Assembly (NCBI GenBank): GCA_002495945.1
Contig: DAHU01000040.1
Location: 1 to 14,384 of the forward strand
Direction of reading: 5' to 3'
DNA from: Euryarchaeota archaeon UBA13
GTDB lineage: Archaea > Thermoplasmatota > Poseidoniia > Poseidoniales > Poseidoniaceae
DNA length: 14,384 bases
How positions within the stretch are numbered: the stretch's first letter is position 1; every line of letters starts with the position of its first letter. Made by a program: the position numbers and the translations under genes. Under the pieces are notes generated by a model, which was given only the letters and a program-made list of their open reading frames with translations, had not been told where the DNA came from and ran no database searches. Positions 7,002 to 14,384 of the stretch are shown piece after piece.

Positions 7002-7033
7002 CAGTTAAGTTACAGTAACCTTTCAGACTAATC
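7002..7033 (+). promoter_or_regulatory. Candidate promoter of the glycosyltransferase gene, with small palindrome
   Basis: CAGTTAAGT (7002-7010) is centred 28 bases before the ATG at 7034, the standard archaeal TATA distance for a leaderless transcript. GTTACAGTAAC (7009-7019) is a perfect odd-centred palindrome overlapping it. Both elements lie in the 34-base gap after the GNAT-fusion gene, so the glycosyltransferase gene may have its own promoter inside the cluster. Confidence 0.35.
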
Positions 7034-8203
7034 ATGCACATAGTAGTGATGAGCCGAACAACACTCGGTCATTCACTCGGTGGCATGCAGAAGCAGACGA
7101 TGGACTTGTGTCAAGGATTTGTCAAAAAGGGGCACAAGGTCACTGTTATAACGACAGGCAGACAAGACAAGGTTGACAGTGAAATAATAAATGGTGTTGA
7201 TGTATGTTATCTTACAGGTTCGAAACCCAGCCACTACAGTAGGAAATGGAATAAGTTAGCGCAGCAAATGATTGCCCAATTGCATCAAAAAACGCCTATT
7301 GACGTCATTCATAGTCAATCCATGGGAGCAAATGGGGTGCTAAAATGGGCTAAGTCTAACTCTATACCAATAGTTTCTACATGGCACGGCACAAATTTAA
7401 CCGAATTGTCTGCACACTTTTCAAGCGCCTCATACAATCCAAGATATTGGCATTGGTTGGTGATAACGCCAATTACGATGCTTACCAGGTATTTGACAAT
7501 GGAGTTACCAATAAGAAAGGCCAGCAGCGCTATCACTCTAGTATCGCCTACTCTTGAGAAACACATGAGAAAACACGCAAACGGAAAAGTAATCACAATT
7601 CCTAATGGCGTTTTTATTCCAAAAAACCCCGGAACCAATTTTGATTCAAAGGTGCTAGAATTAATCTCAATCGGGCGACTAGTAAAACAAAAGGGAGTCC
7701 AACATGCGATTCACAGCTTGTACGATTTACCTGAAAATCTTCGCTCGAAAGTTCATTTGAACATAGTTGGAGAGGGTCCATACCTAACAGATCTAAAACA
7801 TCTCTGCGCTAATTTAGAAATGGATAGTTGTGTTACTTTTCACGGGCGAATGGTTGGTGATGAATTAGCGAACATGTATGAGAAATGTCAGATACATCTT
7901 ATGCCAACCACCAGTCATGAGGGATTGCCGCTTACAATATTGGAAGGGATGTCATATGGATTAGTAACTATAGCCTCGAATATTGGTGGCATTCCCAGTT
8001 TGATTACACATCGGGAAAATGGTCTTCTAATCAGCCCAGGTAATAGAGAAGATTTAACCGATAACCTTGTCGCAATACTCGAAGATAGGAGTATTATGAA
8101 AACTATTTCCAAGGCTGCCAGAACCTCCATAATTGAGCGTTATTCAATGGAAAAAATGGTCACTGACACGCTTGATGTTCTCGTTAAGGCGGTGAAAGAA
8201 TGA
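7034..8203 (+). CDS. Glycosyltransferase family 4 (GT-B fold)
   Basis: The 389-residue length and motifs fit a GT4 retaining glycosyltransferase that moves a sugar from a nucleotide-sugar donor to a lipid or glycan acceptor at the cytoplasmic face of the membrane. The N-terminal domain has the glycine loop HSLGGMQKQ (13-21) and TWHGTN (116-121). The C-terminal donor domain has SIGRLVKQKG (212-221, with R215 and K220 as likely phosphate contacts). It also has VGEGP (245-249) and the EGLPLTILEG signature (296-305), where E296 and E304 form the E-x7-E motif. No membrane span is certain, although residues 140-160 are hydrophobic and may sit on the membrane. The 4-base overlap (ATGA) with the methyltransferase-like gene indicates translational coupling. 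The sugar and acceptor cannot be told from the sequence; surface glycan or protein glycosylation is inferred from the neighbours. Confidence 0.92.
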   Translation: MHIVVMSRTTLGHSLGGMQKQTMDLCQGFVKKGHKVTVITTGRQDKVDSEIINGVDVCYLTGSKPSHYSRKWNKLAQQMIAQLHQKTPIDVIHSQSMGANGVLKWAKSNSIPIVSTWHGTNLTELSAHFSSASYNPRYWHWLVITPITMLTRYLTMELPIRKASSAITLVSPTLEKHMRKHANGKVITIPNGVFIPKNPGTNFDSKVLELISIGRLVKQKGVQHAIHSLYDLPENLRSKVHLNIVGEGPYLTDLKHLCANLEMDSCVTFHGRMVGDELANMYEKCQIHLMPTTSHEGLPLTILEGMSYGLVTIASNIGGIPSLITHRENGLLISPGNREDLTDNLVAILEDRSIMKTISKAARTSIIERYSMEKMVTDTLDVLVKAVKE

Positions 8204-8952
8204 GTTCAATTAGCGATGAATTCGCCTCAAGGATTAATCCAGTTTCGATAAATATTGAGACCCTTGAATTTCTTGAAAGCTACATCAAAGATAACGAAGT
8301 AAATTCCGTTTTAGAATTTGGTAGTGGGGTGTCAACTGAGTTTTGGTCAGAAAAACTACCCGATGCTCAAATTTTATCATTCGACAATAGTCGAAGATAT
8401 GCAAGAATAACAAATTCAAGAATTAGCAAAATTCATGACAACATACGCGTGCATTATGCCCCACTCAAAAGGATGAAGTTTTTTGGAATTCACTACATCT
8501 CATATAGACTTACCAAACAATTGCGAGTGGGGTCTCCCAAGAGTCCGTTTGATATCGTGTTCATTGATGGGCCACCTGGATTTTTACACGCACGCGAAGC
8601 CACACTCTTCCAATGCATCGACTATATCGATGAAAACACCATGATAGTTATTGACGATGCCGAGCGTGAAATAGAACGAAAAACAATAGAAAGATGGGCC
8701 TCAATGTTTGATATGAAAGATTTACAATACCACACTATGGGAGCGAAAGAAATTGCGACTTTTCGAATAACTCCACAACCAAAAATGGCAAATTTGCCAC
8801 ATAATGATATTCACACAAGATGGAACATGATAAAACTGCTTTGGACATTCAGAAAACGCAATACAATGCACAACCTATGGTTGTTGAAAATGAGATTACT
8901 CAATAGGGAACCATTTCCCGACCAAGTGATTGAAGATAACGGGAATGAATAA
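8200..8952 (+). CDS. Class I SAM-dependent methyltransferase-like protein
   Basis: This 250-residue soluble protein has a Rossmann-type motif I, VLEFGSGVST (37-46). An acidic residue ends the second strand (ILSFDNS, D62), as in SAM-binding class I methyltransferases. A fourth-strand motif DIVFIDGPPG (118-127) and a fifth-strand IVIDDAERE (149-157) resemble the FkbM/methyltransferase-24-like groups. The C-terminal 50 residues are basic and aromatic and may contact a membrane or glycan. It starts within the last codons of the GT4 gene (ATGA overlap), so the two are translated together and probably act on the same surface glycan or lipid. The methyl acceptor is unknown. The gene ends 5 bases before the convergent minus-strand gene, and TTTTT at 8964-8968 just past its stop could serve as the terminator. 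Confidence 0.8.
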   Translation: MSSISDEFASRINPVSINIETLEFLESYIKDNEVNSVLEFGSGVSTEFWSEKLPDAQILSFDNSRRYARITNSRISKIHDNIRVHYAPLKRMKFFGIHYISYRLTKQLRVGSPKSPFDIVFIDGPPGFLHAREATLFQCIDYIDENTMIVIDDAEREIERKTIERWASMFDMKDLQYHTMGAKEIATFRITPQPKMANLPHNDIHTRWNMIKLLWTFRKRNTMHNLWLLKMRLLNREPFPDQVIEDNGNE

Positions 8953-8957
8953 GGCAA

Positions 8958-9551
8958 TCAAAGATTTTTCAATTCCTCAACCTTTGACTTCAAACTTTCT
9001 CGTTGTTCATCATCAAGGTATGGCATATATGGATCTTCATCCTCAACTATTTGTTCCCAACCCGACATTGCCCGGGCAAAAATTTCGGTATCTATATTCC
9101 ACTTTAGCCATCTGTCAACAAAATCGCAATGTCGCATAGCCTCTTCGTCATCAGCGGCAATCTTGCGCAATAAGATGTTAGTCTGCATTAAAATAATCGA
9201 AAAACTGGGTGCCATCTGATAGGTCTGGAATGGATTTCTCTCACCGATTATCGTCATGTGTTCACGCCACAAACCAAAGGTGACATCATATACCACTCCA
9301 ACTAGTAATACCAAGACTATGACGGTGACTCCAATGCCGATAAGACCGAAGTATGTTGTTGATACTCCGGCTACAGTGGAATCATTTTCAAATCGCCAGC
9401 GTACATATGGCCAAATAAGCAAAGTCAGTGTTGTGACCCAAAATGCCATAGAAATAATTGTCTGACTTTGCTGTACACGCCAATATTGGCGCATGAACCA
9501 TTTCTTAAATGGTGAGCCACTGTCAGAGCCGCTTGTTTGTGCAGATTCCAT
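8958..9551 (-). CDS. Two-helix membrane protein with acidic cytoplasmic C-terminal domain
   Basis: From ATG at 9551 the product is 197 residues; a GTG at 9563 would add four. Helices are predicted at about 30-49 (TIISMAFWVTTLTLLIWPYV) and 67-90 (YFGLIGIGVTVIVLVLLVGVVY). They are followed by a soluble C-terminal region of about 105 residues with aromatic and acidic clusters (EDEDPYMPYLDDEQ) and a short charged end helix. The hairpin topology would place both termini inside. I do not recognise the family. It converges with the methyltransferase-like gene, leaving 5 bases between the stop codons. Its start region overlaps the divergent ORF at 9550. A TATA-like CTAAAT (minus strand, about 9576-9581) lies 25-30 bases upstream of the ATG. 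Confidence 0.75.
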   Translation of the reverse strand: MESAQTSGSDSGSPFKKWFMRQYWRVQQSQTIISMAFWVTTLTLLIWPYVRWRFENDSTVAGVSTTYFGLIGIGVTVIVLVLLVGVVYDVTFGLWREHMTIIGERNPFQTYQMAPSFSIILMQTNILLRKIAADDEEAMRHCDFVDRWLKWNIDTEIFARAMSGWEQIVEDEDPYMPYLDDEQRESLKSKVEELKNL

Positions 9552-9765
9552 GACTACTCCCACACAAGAGATTCATTTAGACTATGCCCTCTCTTGGCTT
9601 ACCAATGAGGCAATTTCTAGCAAAGACCAATTCTTGCGCGAAATCGAGACCCAGATATTGGAAAAACCCACAAAAATGATGCATTATGCATTTTTTGTCG
9701 GGGATAATTATATATTTTTTGTTCACGCAAATCCAACTGATTTAGATGTCACAAGCACCAGTTAG
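9550..9765 (+). CDS. Small hypothetical protein, 71 residues, overlapping the giant membrane protein gene
   Basis: Starting at ATG 9550 the product has 71 residues: a polar, mainly helical first half (TQEIHLDYALSWLTNEAIS) and a second half that is hydrophobic with aromatic residues (MMHYAFFVGDNYIFFVHANP). No signal peptide or known motif is seen. An alternative ATG at 9493 would extend it by 19 residues, but into the N-terminal coding part of the minus-strand gene. The ATG shares the tetramer CATG (9549-9552) with that gene's ATG. It overlaps the next gene by 20 bases (9746-9765), which suggests translational coupling. Reality is inferred from this placement and the open frame; there is no homology evidence. 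Confidence 0.6.
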   Translation: MTTPTQEIHLDYALSWLTNEAISSKDQFLREIETQILEKPTKMMHYAFFVGDNYIFFVHANPTDLDVTSTS

Positions 9766-12700
9766 ACCGAGGCGCAGAAATCGATATATCGCACCAGTAA
9801 CCGACAGACCCGGAAGTTTGCTACAACCGCAAACGACAACCGTCCCCGTGGAACGACCTATACAAAATTACACAGGGCCACAAGAAAATATTGAGCTGCA
9901 AAAATTCGCTCAACTAATCTTGTACGGCATATCGCTAGCAGCAATTTGGGGTGGTATTCTATCGATTGCTTGGGACGACTCAACAACAGACCAAGACTTC
10001 GCAGTGCTTGGTTTTGGTGGAATAATTTCAGCAATAATGGCGATTGCTTTGGTCGAATGGCAACGGCGTAGAGGAGGCAGTGATGTACAAAGCATCCATG
10101 GGTATATCATCGGCATAGGTTTCTTTTTCTCTGCCCTCGGTGTGCTCTATTCGACACGATTACTAATCAGTTTAGCCGCTGAATCTGGTGTCGACATCCT
10201 AATTGACAGTAATCGACCATGGATGGAAGAAAATTGGCAACCTGCGGCAGAAGCAATATATCTACAACTGGTTGCTTGTATTCTTTTAGCCCTCACTCAA
10301 TATTGGTACTTACGAAAATTGAAGGGTGAGATTACATTTGGTTTAGCAATCAACACTTTGACCCCACTCGCTGTTGTAATGATAGGTTTTGGACCTTGGC
10401 TTGATTGGTCGAATCAAGTTGTATCTTATGAGCTAGGGATATCGATTATTTCCCTGTCTGCATTGGCAATGTGGCTGGCATTACGCACAAATAACGGGAT
10501 TATTTTCTCTATTGTCGCCGTCTTTAGTGGATTAGTACCAATTCTCTACGAATTCGCCCATAGTCCTGATGGCATCATTGGCGGAGAAGGTGGTGCATTG
10601 TCCCTCATGACCTTCATCATCTTTATTCAAGGCGGTTTGGCCGCAGACGACCGAATACGACAAGACATCATGCAATGGACTTCGATATTCTTGGTCGGTG
10701 TGGTCATTTACGCTATTTGGTTAGTCCAATATGAAGATTTGAATTTGGTTCTCGGGCCACTGAGGGCTGAAAATCTTGGTAGTTTCGAAGGGGTATTGAA
10801 TCTACAAGTAGTGTTGTGGATTACTGTCTTGATTGCATACTTCCCTGCTACACTAAAGCGTCGAATCCCCTACATGCCGATTGGCCTTGCAGGATCGTTA
10901 TTCCTATTCACCCCTGAAGCAAGTGTCATCCCTTGGATTATTGCCACAGCTATGCTGCCTTACTTGGTGATAATCTCCAAAGTAACTCGAAGGTGGGTTG
11001 CAGATTGGTCTGTTATTGCCATAAGCGGAGCATTCTTGATTCAGTCATATGCTAACCCTATTGCCACAGAGTATGACTTCTTCGAGGAGTTAATCTTGCT
11101 AGCGATACTGATTATTGTTGAGTACTCTCGACGTAATAATCGACTATCGGAATTTGCCATCAACCTCTCTGTAGTCGGCTTATTCCTATCTGAAGCGGTA
11201 CTATTTGGCACCAGTTGGCTAATTCCTTGGGCAGTTGTATTCTACATACTTATCACCGCATATCTCCAACAACAGGATGCGGTTAGTTCCGGTCAGCAAA
11301 GTAAGTTTGTTACCGCCAGTTTATGGATCACTTTGTCAATGGTTCTGACAGTGGTTTTATCAGCGTTTGAACGTTTAGAGATACCTTTACTTGACGATTA
11401 TGAAAATGTGTTAGATGGATTCAATGTGAGTCTTGCAATAGTCGCAATCATCGTCTACTTAGCAATGTTCAAATTTAGGGATTCTGAACTCGACCTCGGA
11501 TATTTGTTCAAATTAACCCAAGCAAAAGGCAAAGGCATGGTTCCCGTGTTTGACCAAGACACACAACAATGGATTAACCCGTTTAAGGACATCTCAAGTG
11601 ACATCGAGGGTTATGGCCCCTTAGCCAGGTCAAGCCTGCTTGGACCACTTGCCCTAATTATGATTTCAGTATCACTAATTGACATCGAGAGTTTGGTCTT
11701 AGATGTCCATTGGATAGGCGTAATAATCATACCAATTGCTATCTTGTTACGTGAGGTGTTGATGGAAGATAAAAATAGCTCAGTATCCCGAGCGATTGCG
11801 GTTTGGGCGACTTTCATTATTGCTCTACCAATAGCAATCAAGTTCCTTTTGAACGATTATGACACTGACAAACTACAGATTAACACCCTATTATTTGATA
11901 TTATTTTGCTATCCGGACCAATAATTGTCTCTGTACTGTTGAAGAAAGATGACATGGACAAATCTGAACTCAACGAAACCGCAGACGACCTGACACTGTT
12001 TGGGTTATTGGCTCTCGGTTTGCTTGATGCAAGTGGCGGTATTTTGTTCCTATCAATGTACATATTGGTGATATATCGTGGATTGATTCACAAGCGAGTG
12101 TTTGTTCTTTGTACGGCACCATTCGCCCTCGTCGTATATGGCCAGAGGTTTATCTCTGAAGGCTCACACATTGCCGACCTACTAGATTTCACAATAGCAG
12201 GCATGGTCATGAATGATGTAAATGATATTGGGATGATAATTTTCTCATCAACAATTCTATCGCTTAGTATGTTATCAATCATTGTCAAATCAGTAATTGA
12301 TTCAAGAAATGTACAAGACGATACCGAAAGTCAGCTTCCTTTTACTGTTCCATTTATCTGGCTTACAATCGGTTTGTTTGGTATGCTTCCAGATGTCGCG
12401 TGGTTGCCTACAGCAATGATTGTCATAATCACGATTTTTGCTTGGGTATCCGGACGCCTCGAAAGTATGCCATTGCTGATAATTTCCATGTTTGCTGCTC
12501 TAGCAATTGGATTCAATAGTAATGTGGCCGGTGGTATAGACAGTGATGTTGAACTATGGGATGTGATTAGTCAATCAGCATTCTATGGCGCATTATATGC
12601 CCTTATTATCAGTCAGATGGCACGATTAGGTATTCTGTACCGCTACATTACTGAGATACAAGGACAAACAAATGTCGGAGACTATAGCAAATCCACTTAC

Positions 12701-13522
12701 TTAATGTTGATAGACACTGATGAAAGTAAGGCAATGTTCCAAAACTTCACCAAATGGGTTACCATTTCTGGATTCCTGTTCTCGTTTACTGCAGTGTCTG
12801 GATACGGTCCAATAATTGGTGCAGCCTACCTAACATACTGCACTGTTTATGACAGGTACAAGTATTTCTTCACATTCCTGCCGGTAGTCCACATTCTTGC
12901 ATTCATCAACCTAACCATTCAAAATGACCATATTATTGATGAAAATCTATTTTTCAAACTGGCTGGTTTAATCCTCATCATTGAAGGACTATTATTGACT
13001 TATTACTCAAGTAAGGCGGAGTTAGGTTGGAAAATGTTCGACTGGGATGACGAAGACGAGTTCTACTCGTGGTTGGATAACCTCGGCATTGTAGCAATGG
13101 GTTATGTGGTAATTGGATTCTTACTCGCTATGGAAAAATTCAATCCAGATTCAGTATTGTGGTCAATGCTGGCAATATATCTTGGAGGAATCGGTCTAAT
13201 TGGCTTTAGAGAATCCACTGAAGCACCATGGCGACGTGGTTTTGGTACATTTGGTTCGATCATATCGCTATTCGGACTATCTATGCAATTTGATGCTGAC
13301 CAGAGTATCTTTAGGTACATTACATGGATGTTTATTGGTATTGTCGCATTCGGGTTTGGAATACTCTACATGAATAGATTAGGAGAGATTAGCAGTTTGT
13401 ATGATATGGATGCGCAAGCACAAGGAGCAATGCTTCACGATGCAAGTGAGACGAAGTCTGAAGAACCTGAGTTAGATTTGGATAAAGAATTGTCTGAAAT
13501 AGAGTTTGATTCAAGTGAGTGA
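9746..13522 (+). CDS. Giant polytopic membrane protein, about 35 predicted helices, function unknown
   Basis: This 1258-residue protein begins with a basic, proline-rich cytoplasmic tail (residues 1-50, with RPRRRNR). It then runs through roughly 35 hydrophobic segments of about 20 residues, the first near 54-75 (FAQLILYGISLAAIWGGILS) and the last near 1195-1215. Polar interruptions are few: about 575-630 (with PVFDQDTQQWINPF), about 965-1005, and WDDEDE near 1100. The C-terminal tail (about 1216-1258) is acidic (EEPELDLDKELSEIE). No catalytic, transporter or ATP-binding motif was recognised; the layout recalls DUF2339-like multi-helix proteins, but I do not claim membership. The ATG at 9746 follows the small ORF with a 20-base overlap. 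A scaffold, channel or lipid/glycan-handling role would be speculation. The length and uninterrupted frame make the gene itself certain. Confidence 0.9.
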   Translation: MSQAPVRPRRRNRYIAPVTDRPGSLLQPQTTTVPVERPIQNYTGPQENIELQKFAQLILYGISLAAIWGGILSIAWDDSTTDQDFAVLGFGGIISAIMAIALVEWQRRRGGSDVQSIHGYIIGIGFFFSALGVLYSTRLLISLAAESGVDILIDSNRPWMEENWQPAAEAIYLQLVACILLALTQYWYLRKLKGEITFGLAINTLTPLAVVMIGFGPWLDWSNQVVSYELGISIISLSALAMWLALRTNNGIIFSIVAVFSGLVPILYEFAHSPDGIIGGEGGALSLMTFIIFIQGGLAADDRIRQDIMQWTSIFLVGVVIYAIWLVQYEDLNLVLGPLRAENLGSFEGVLNLQVVLWITVLIAYFPATLKRRIPYMPIGLAGSLFLFTPEASVIPWIIATAMLPYLVIISKVTRRWVADWSVIAISGAFLIQSYANPIATEYDFFEELILLAILIIVEYSRRNNRLSEFAINLSVVGLFLSEAVLFGTSWLIPWAVVFYILITAYLQQQDAVSSGQQSKFVTASLWITLSMVLTVVLSAFERLEIPLLDDYENVLDGFNVSLAIVAIIVYLAMFKFRDSELDLGYLFKLTQAKGKGMVPVFDQDTQQWINPFKDISSDIEGYGPLARSSLLGPLALIMISVSLIDIESLVLDVHWIGVIIIPIAILLREVLMEDKNSSVSRAIAVWATFIIALPIAIKFLLNDYDTDKLQINTLLFDIILLSGPIIVSVLLKKDDMDKSELNETADDLTLFGLLALGLLDASGGILFLSMYILVIYRGLIHKRVFVLCTAPFALVVYGQRFISEGSHIADLLDFTIAGMVMNDVNDIGMIIFSSTILSLSMLSIIVKSVIDSRNVQDDTESQLPFTVPFIWLTIGLFGMLPDVAWLPTAMIVIITIFAWVSGRLESMPLLIISMFAALAIGFNSNVAGGIDSDVELWDVISQSAFYGALYALIISQMARLGILYRYITEIQGQTNVGDYSKSTYLMLIDTDESKAMFQNFTKWVTISGFLFSFTAVSGYGPIIGAAYLTYCTVYDRYKYFFTFLPVVHILAFINLTIQNDHIIDENLFFKLAGLILIIEGLLLTYYSSKAELGWKMFDWDDEDEFYSWLDNLGIVAMGYVVIGFLLAMEKFNPDSVLWSMLAIYLGGIGLIGFRESTEAPWRRGFGTFGSIISLFGLSMQFDADQSIFRYITWMFIGIVAFGFGILYMNRLGEISSLYDMDAQAQGAMLHDASETKSEEPELDLDKELSEIEFDSSE

Positions 13523-13525
13523 AAG

Positions 13526-13558
13526 ACGAAAGTTAATCTTCGTTGATTCAGTTAACTT
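13526..13558. promoter_or_regulatory. Alternative overlapping inverted repeats in the spacer before the esterase gene
   Basis: Two mutually exclusive hairpins share bases. ACGAA (13526-13530) pairs with TTCGT (13539-13543), and AAGTTAA (13530-13536) pairs with TTAACTT (13552-13558). They start 3 bases after the stop of the giant membrane protein. They may form a transcript-end structure or an operator. No T-run follows. CAGTTAA at 13549-13555 repeats the motif in the spacers before 2882 and 7034 and could be the esterase gene promoter. Confidence 0.3.
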
Positions 13559-13587
13559 GATGTCGTAACCTTGGTGTGCAACTACTG

Positions 13588-14384
13588 GTGACCCATTTGT
13601 CATTGAGGGGCAGGATTATTGCTACTTTGATTCGGCCCAACAAATCGTTGTACAGAATATTGAAACCGTCAGCAAAAGGTGTGAGAAGATATATTCACCC
13701 ACAGGCGTGGCTGGGTGGAAAAATCATGAGCCCTTTTGGCATCAAAATAACCAAAACGAGTTTCGGTGGTGTCCCCGGTGTTTTGTTCAGCCCAAAAATA
13801 AGCAAACAGCAAAGCGCCATAATGGTATTTTTTCACGGCGGCGGGTATTGTTTCGGCTCATCATTAACCACCCACAGACTTGGAATAGCACTCATGGCAA
13901 AAGAGACTGGAATACTATGTCATTCGGTGGATTATCGCTTGGCACCGGAAAATCCGTATCCTGCTGCTTTAGATGATGCTTGGCAGGCTTATCATCATAT
14001 TATCCAGGCCAATCCTAATCGCCGAATTATCCTAAGTGGTGACTCGGCAGGTGGCGGTTTAGCTCTTGCTTTGGCAATGAGGTTAAGGGATGAAAAAGGA
14101 AGATTGCCTGATGATTTAATTTTATTTTCGCCTTGGACTGACCTGACTTGTGGAGGTGATTCTTTTGCCTCCAAAGCCAAAGTCGACCCAATGTTCACGG
14201 CTTCAATGCCCAGAGATTGTTCACACTATTACGCACCTGAAGGCGTTGACATGACAGACCCATATATCTCGCCGGCTTTTGGCGATTTTTCCGAATTACC
14301 AAGATGTTTGATACTTTGTGGAGGTAATGAAATTCTGCTAAGTGACAGCGAGAGTTTAGCACTCAAATTTGAGGATTCAGGAGT
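13588..14384 (+). CDS. Alpha/beta-hydrolase esterase of the hormone-sensitive-lipase family (partial, cut by right edge)
   Basis: The frame is open from 13561 to the window end. It encodes the oxyanion-hole motif HGGGYCFG followed by YRLAPENPYPAALDD, then the nucleophile elbow GDSAGGG (Ser is catalytic). Further on comes FSPWTDL and CGGNEILLSDSE, where Glu takes the place of the usual catalytic Asp, a variant seen in this family. The catalytic His is off the window. Family members hydrolyse short acyl or acetyl esters in the cytoplasm. The start is uncertain: GTG at 13588 is chosen, with GTG 13576, TTG 13597 and TTG 13603 as alternatives; an in-frame TGA at 13558-13560 sets the upstream limit. 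The N-terminal stretch before the HGGG is about 85 residues, normal for the family cap. No Shine-Dalgarno site decides the start. Confidence 0.85.
   Translation, partial: MTHLSLRGRIIATLIRPNKSLYRILKPSAKGVRRYIHPQAWLGGKIMSPFGIKITKTSFGGVPGVLFSPKISKQQSAIMVFFHGGGYCFGSSLTTHRLGIALMAKETGILCHSVDYRLAPENPYPAALDDAWQAYHHIIQANPNRRIILSGDSAGGGLALALAMRLRDEKGRLPDDLILFSPWTDLTCGGDSFASKAKVDPMFTASMPRDCSHYYAPEGVDMTDPYISPAFGDFSELPRCLILCGGNEILLSDSESLALKFEDSG

Noticed and set aside
8930..9139. 69-residue plus-strand ORF across the convergent gene ends
   Set aside because: It is antisense to the minus-strand membrane protein and has no signal of its own.
9493..9549. Upstream ATG extension of the 71-residue ORF
   Set aside because: It would overlap 57 bases of the minus-strand membrane-protein coding region, and the ATG at 9550 gives a more economical start.
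13707..13976. 89-residue plus-strand ORF with an ATG near the esterase start
   Set aside because: It is out of frame with the HGGG and GDSAGGG motifs, which lie in another frame that is open from 13561 to the window end.
1..14384. CRISPR array, insertion sequence or prophage
   Set aside because: No regularly spaced direct repeats, transposase, integrase or phage structural genes were seen on either strand.

Overview
The window looks archaeal, most likely a marine Thermoplasmatota (Marine Group II/III, Poseidoniia-like) genome fragment. Three things support this. The left edge carries a NOB1-type ribosome-maturation nuclease, an archaeal/eukaryotic family. The tRNA-Glu has archaeal character and no encoded CCA. 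Several genes encode secreted or membrane proteins of the style seen in these lineages: acidic, Asp/Asn-rich, with an LPFLSP-type C-terminal membrane anchor and LDL-receptor-A-like mini-repeats. Starts mostly lack a good Shine-Dalgarno site, which fits leaderless or short-leader transcripts. Base composition is moderate to low GC by eye. The taxonomic call is inference; no search was run.

Layout. Bases 1-393 (minus strand) hold the N-terminal part of nob1, cut by the window edge. An 81-base divergent spacer leads to a VTT/DedA-type (YqaA-like) membrane protein (475-1086, plus) and then tRNA-Glu(UUC) (1146-1220). After a 170-base spacer with an operator-like dyad comes a FAD/NAD(P) oxidoreductase with a four-cysteine tail (1391-2545), followed by a small two-helix membrane protein (about 2602-2772).

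The central block (2882-8952, all plus) is a cell-surface cluster. It holds a 911-residue secreted, membrane-anchored protein with three LDLRa-like mini-repeats, and 14 bases later a membrane protein with a C-terminal cytoplasmic GNAT acetyltransferase. A GT4 glycosyltransferase and a class I methyltransferase-like protein follow, overlapping by 4 bases. Together they suggest surface protein or glycan decoration, but no substrate can be named.

The right part begins with a minus-strand two-helix membrane protein (8958-9551) that converges on the methyltransferase gene with only 5 bases between. It apparently shares its start region (CATG) with a divergent 71-residue ORF (9550-9765). That ORF overlaps by 20 bases a 1258-residue protein with roughly 35 membrane helices (9746-13522). 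The window ends inside a hormone-sensitive-lipase-family esterase (about 13588 onward), cut by the right edge.

The points most worth a second look are the secreted protein / membrane-GNAT pair, the giant polytopic protein with its small overlapping partner, the two-cysteine LDLRa-like repeats, the divergent CATG start, and a CAGTTAA motif found in three spacers upstream of genes. There is no gene-free stretch over 300 bases, no CRISPR array and no insertion sequence.
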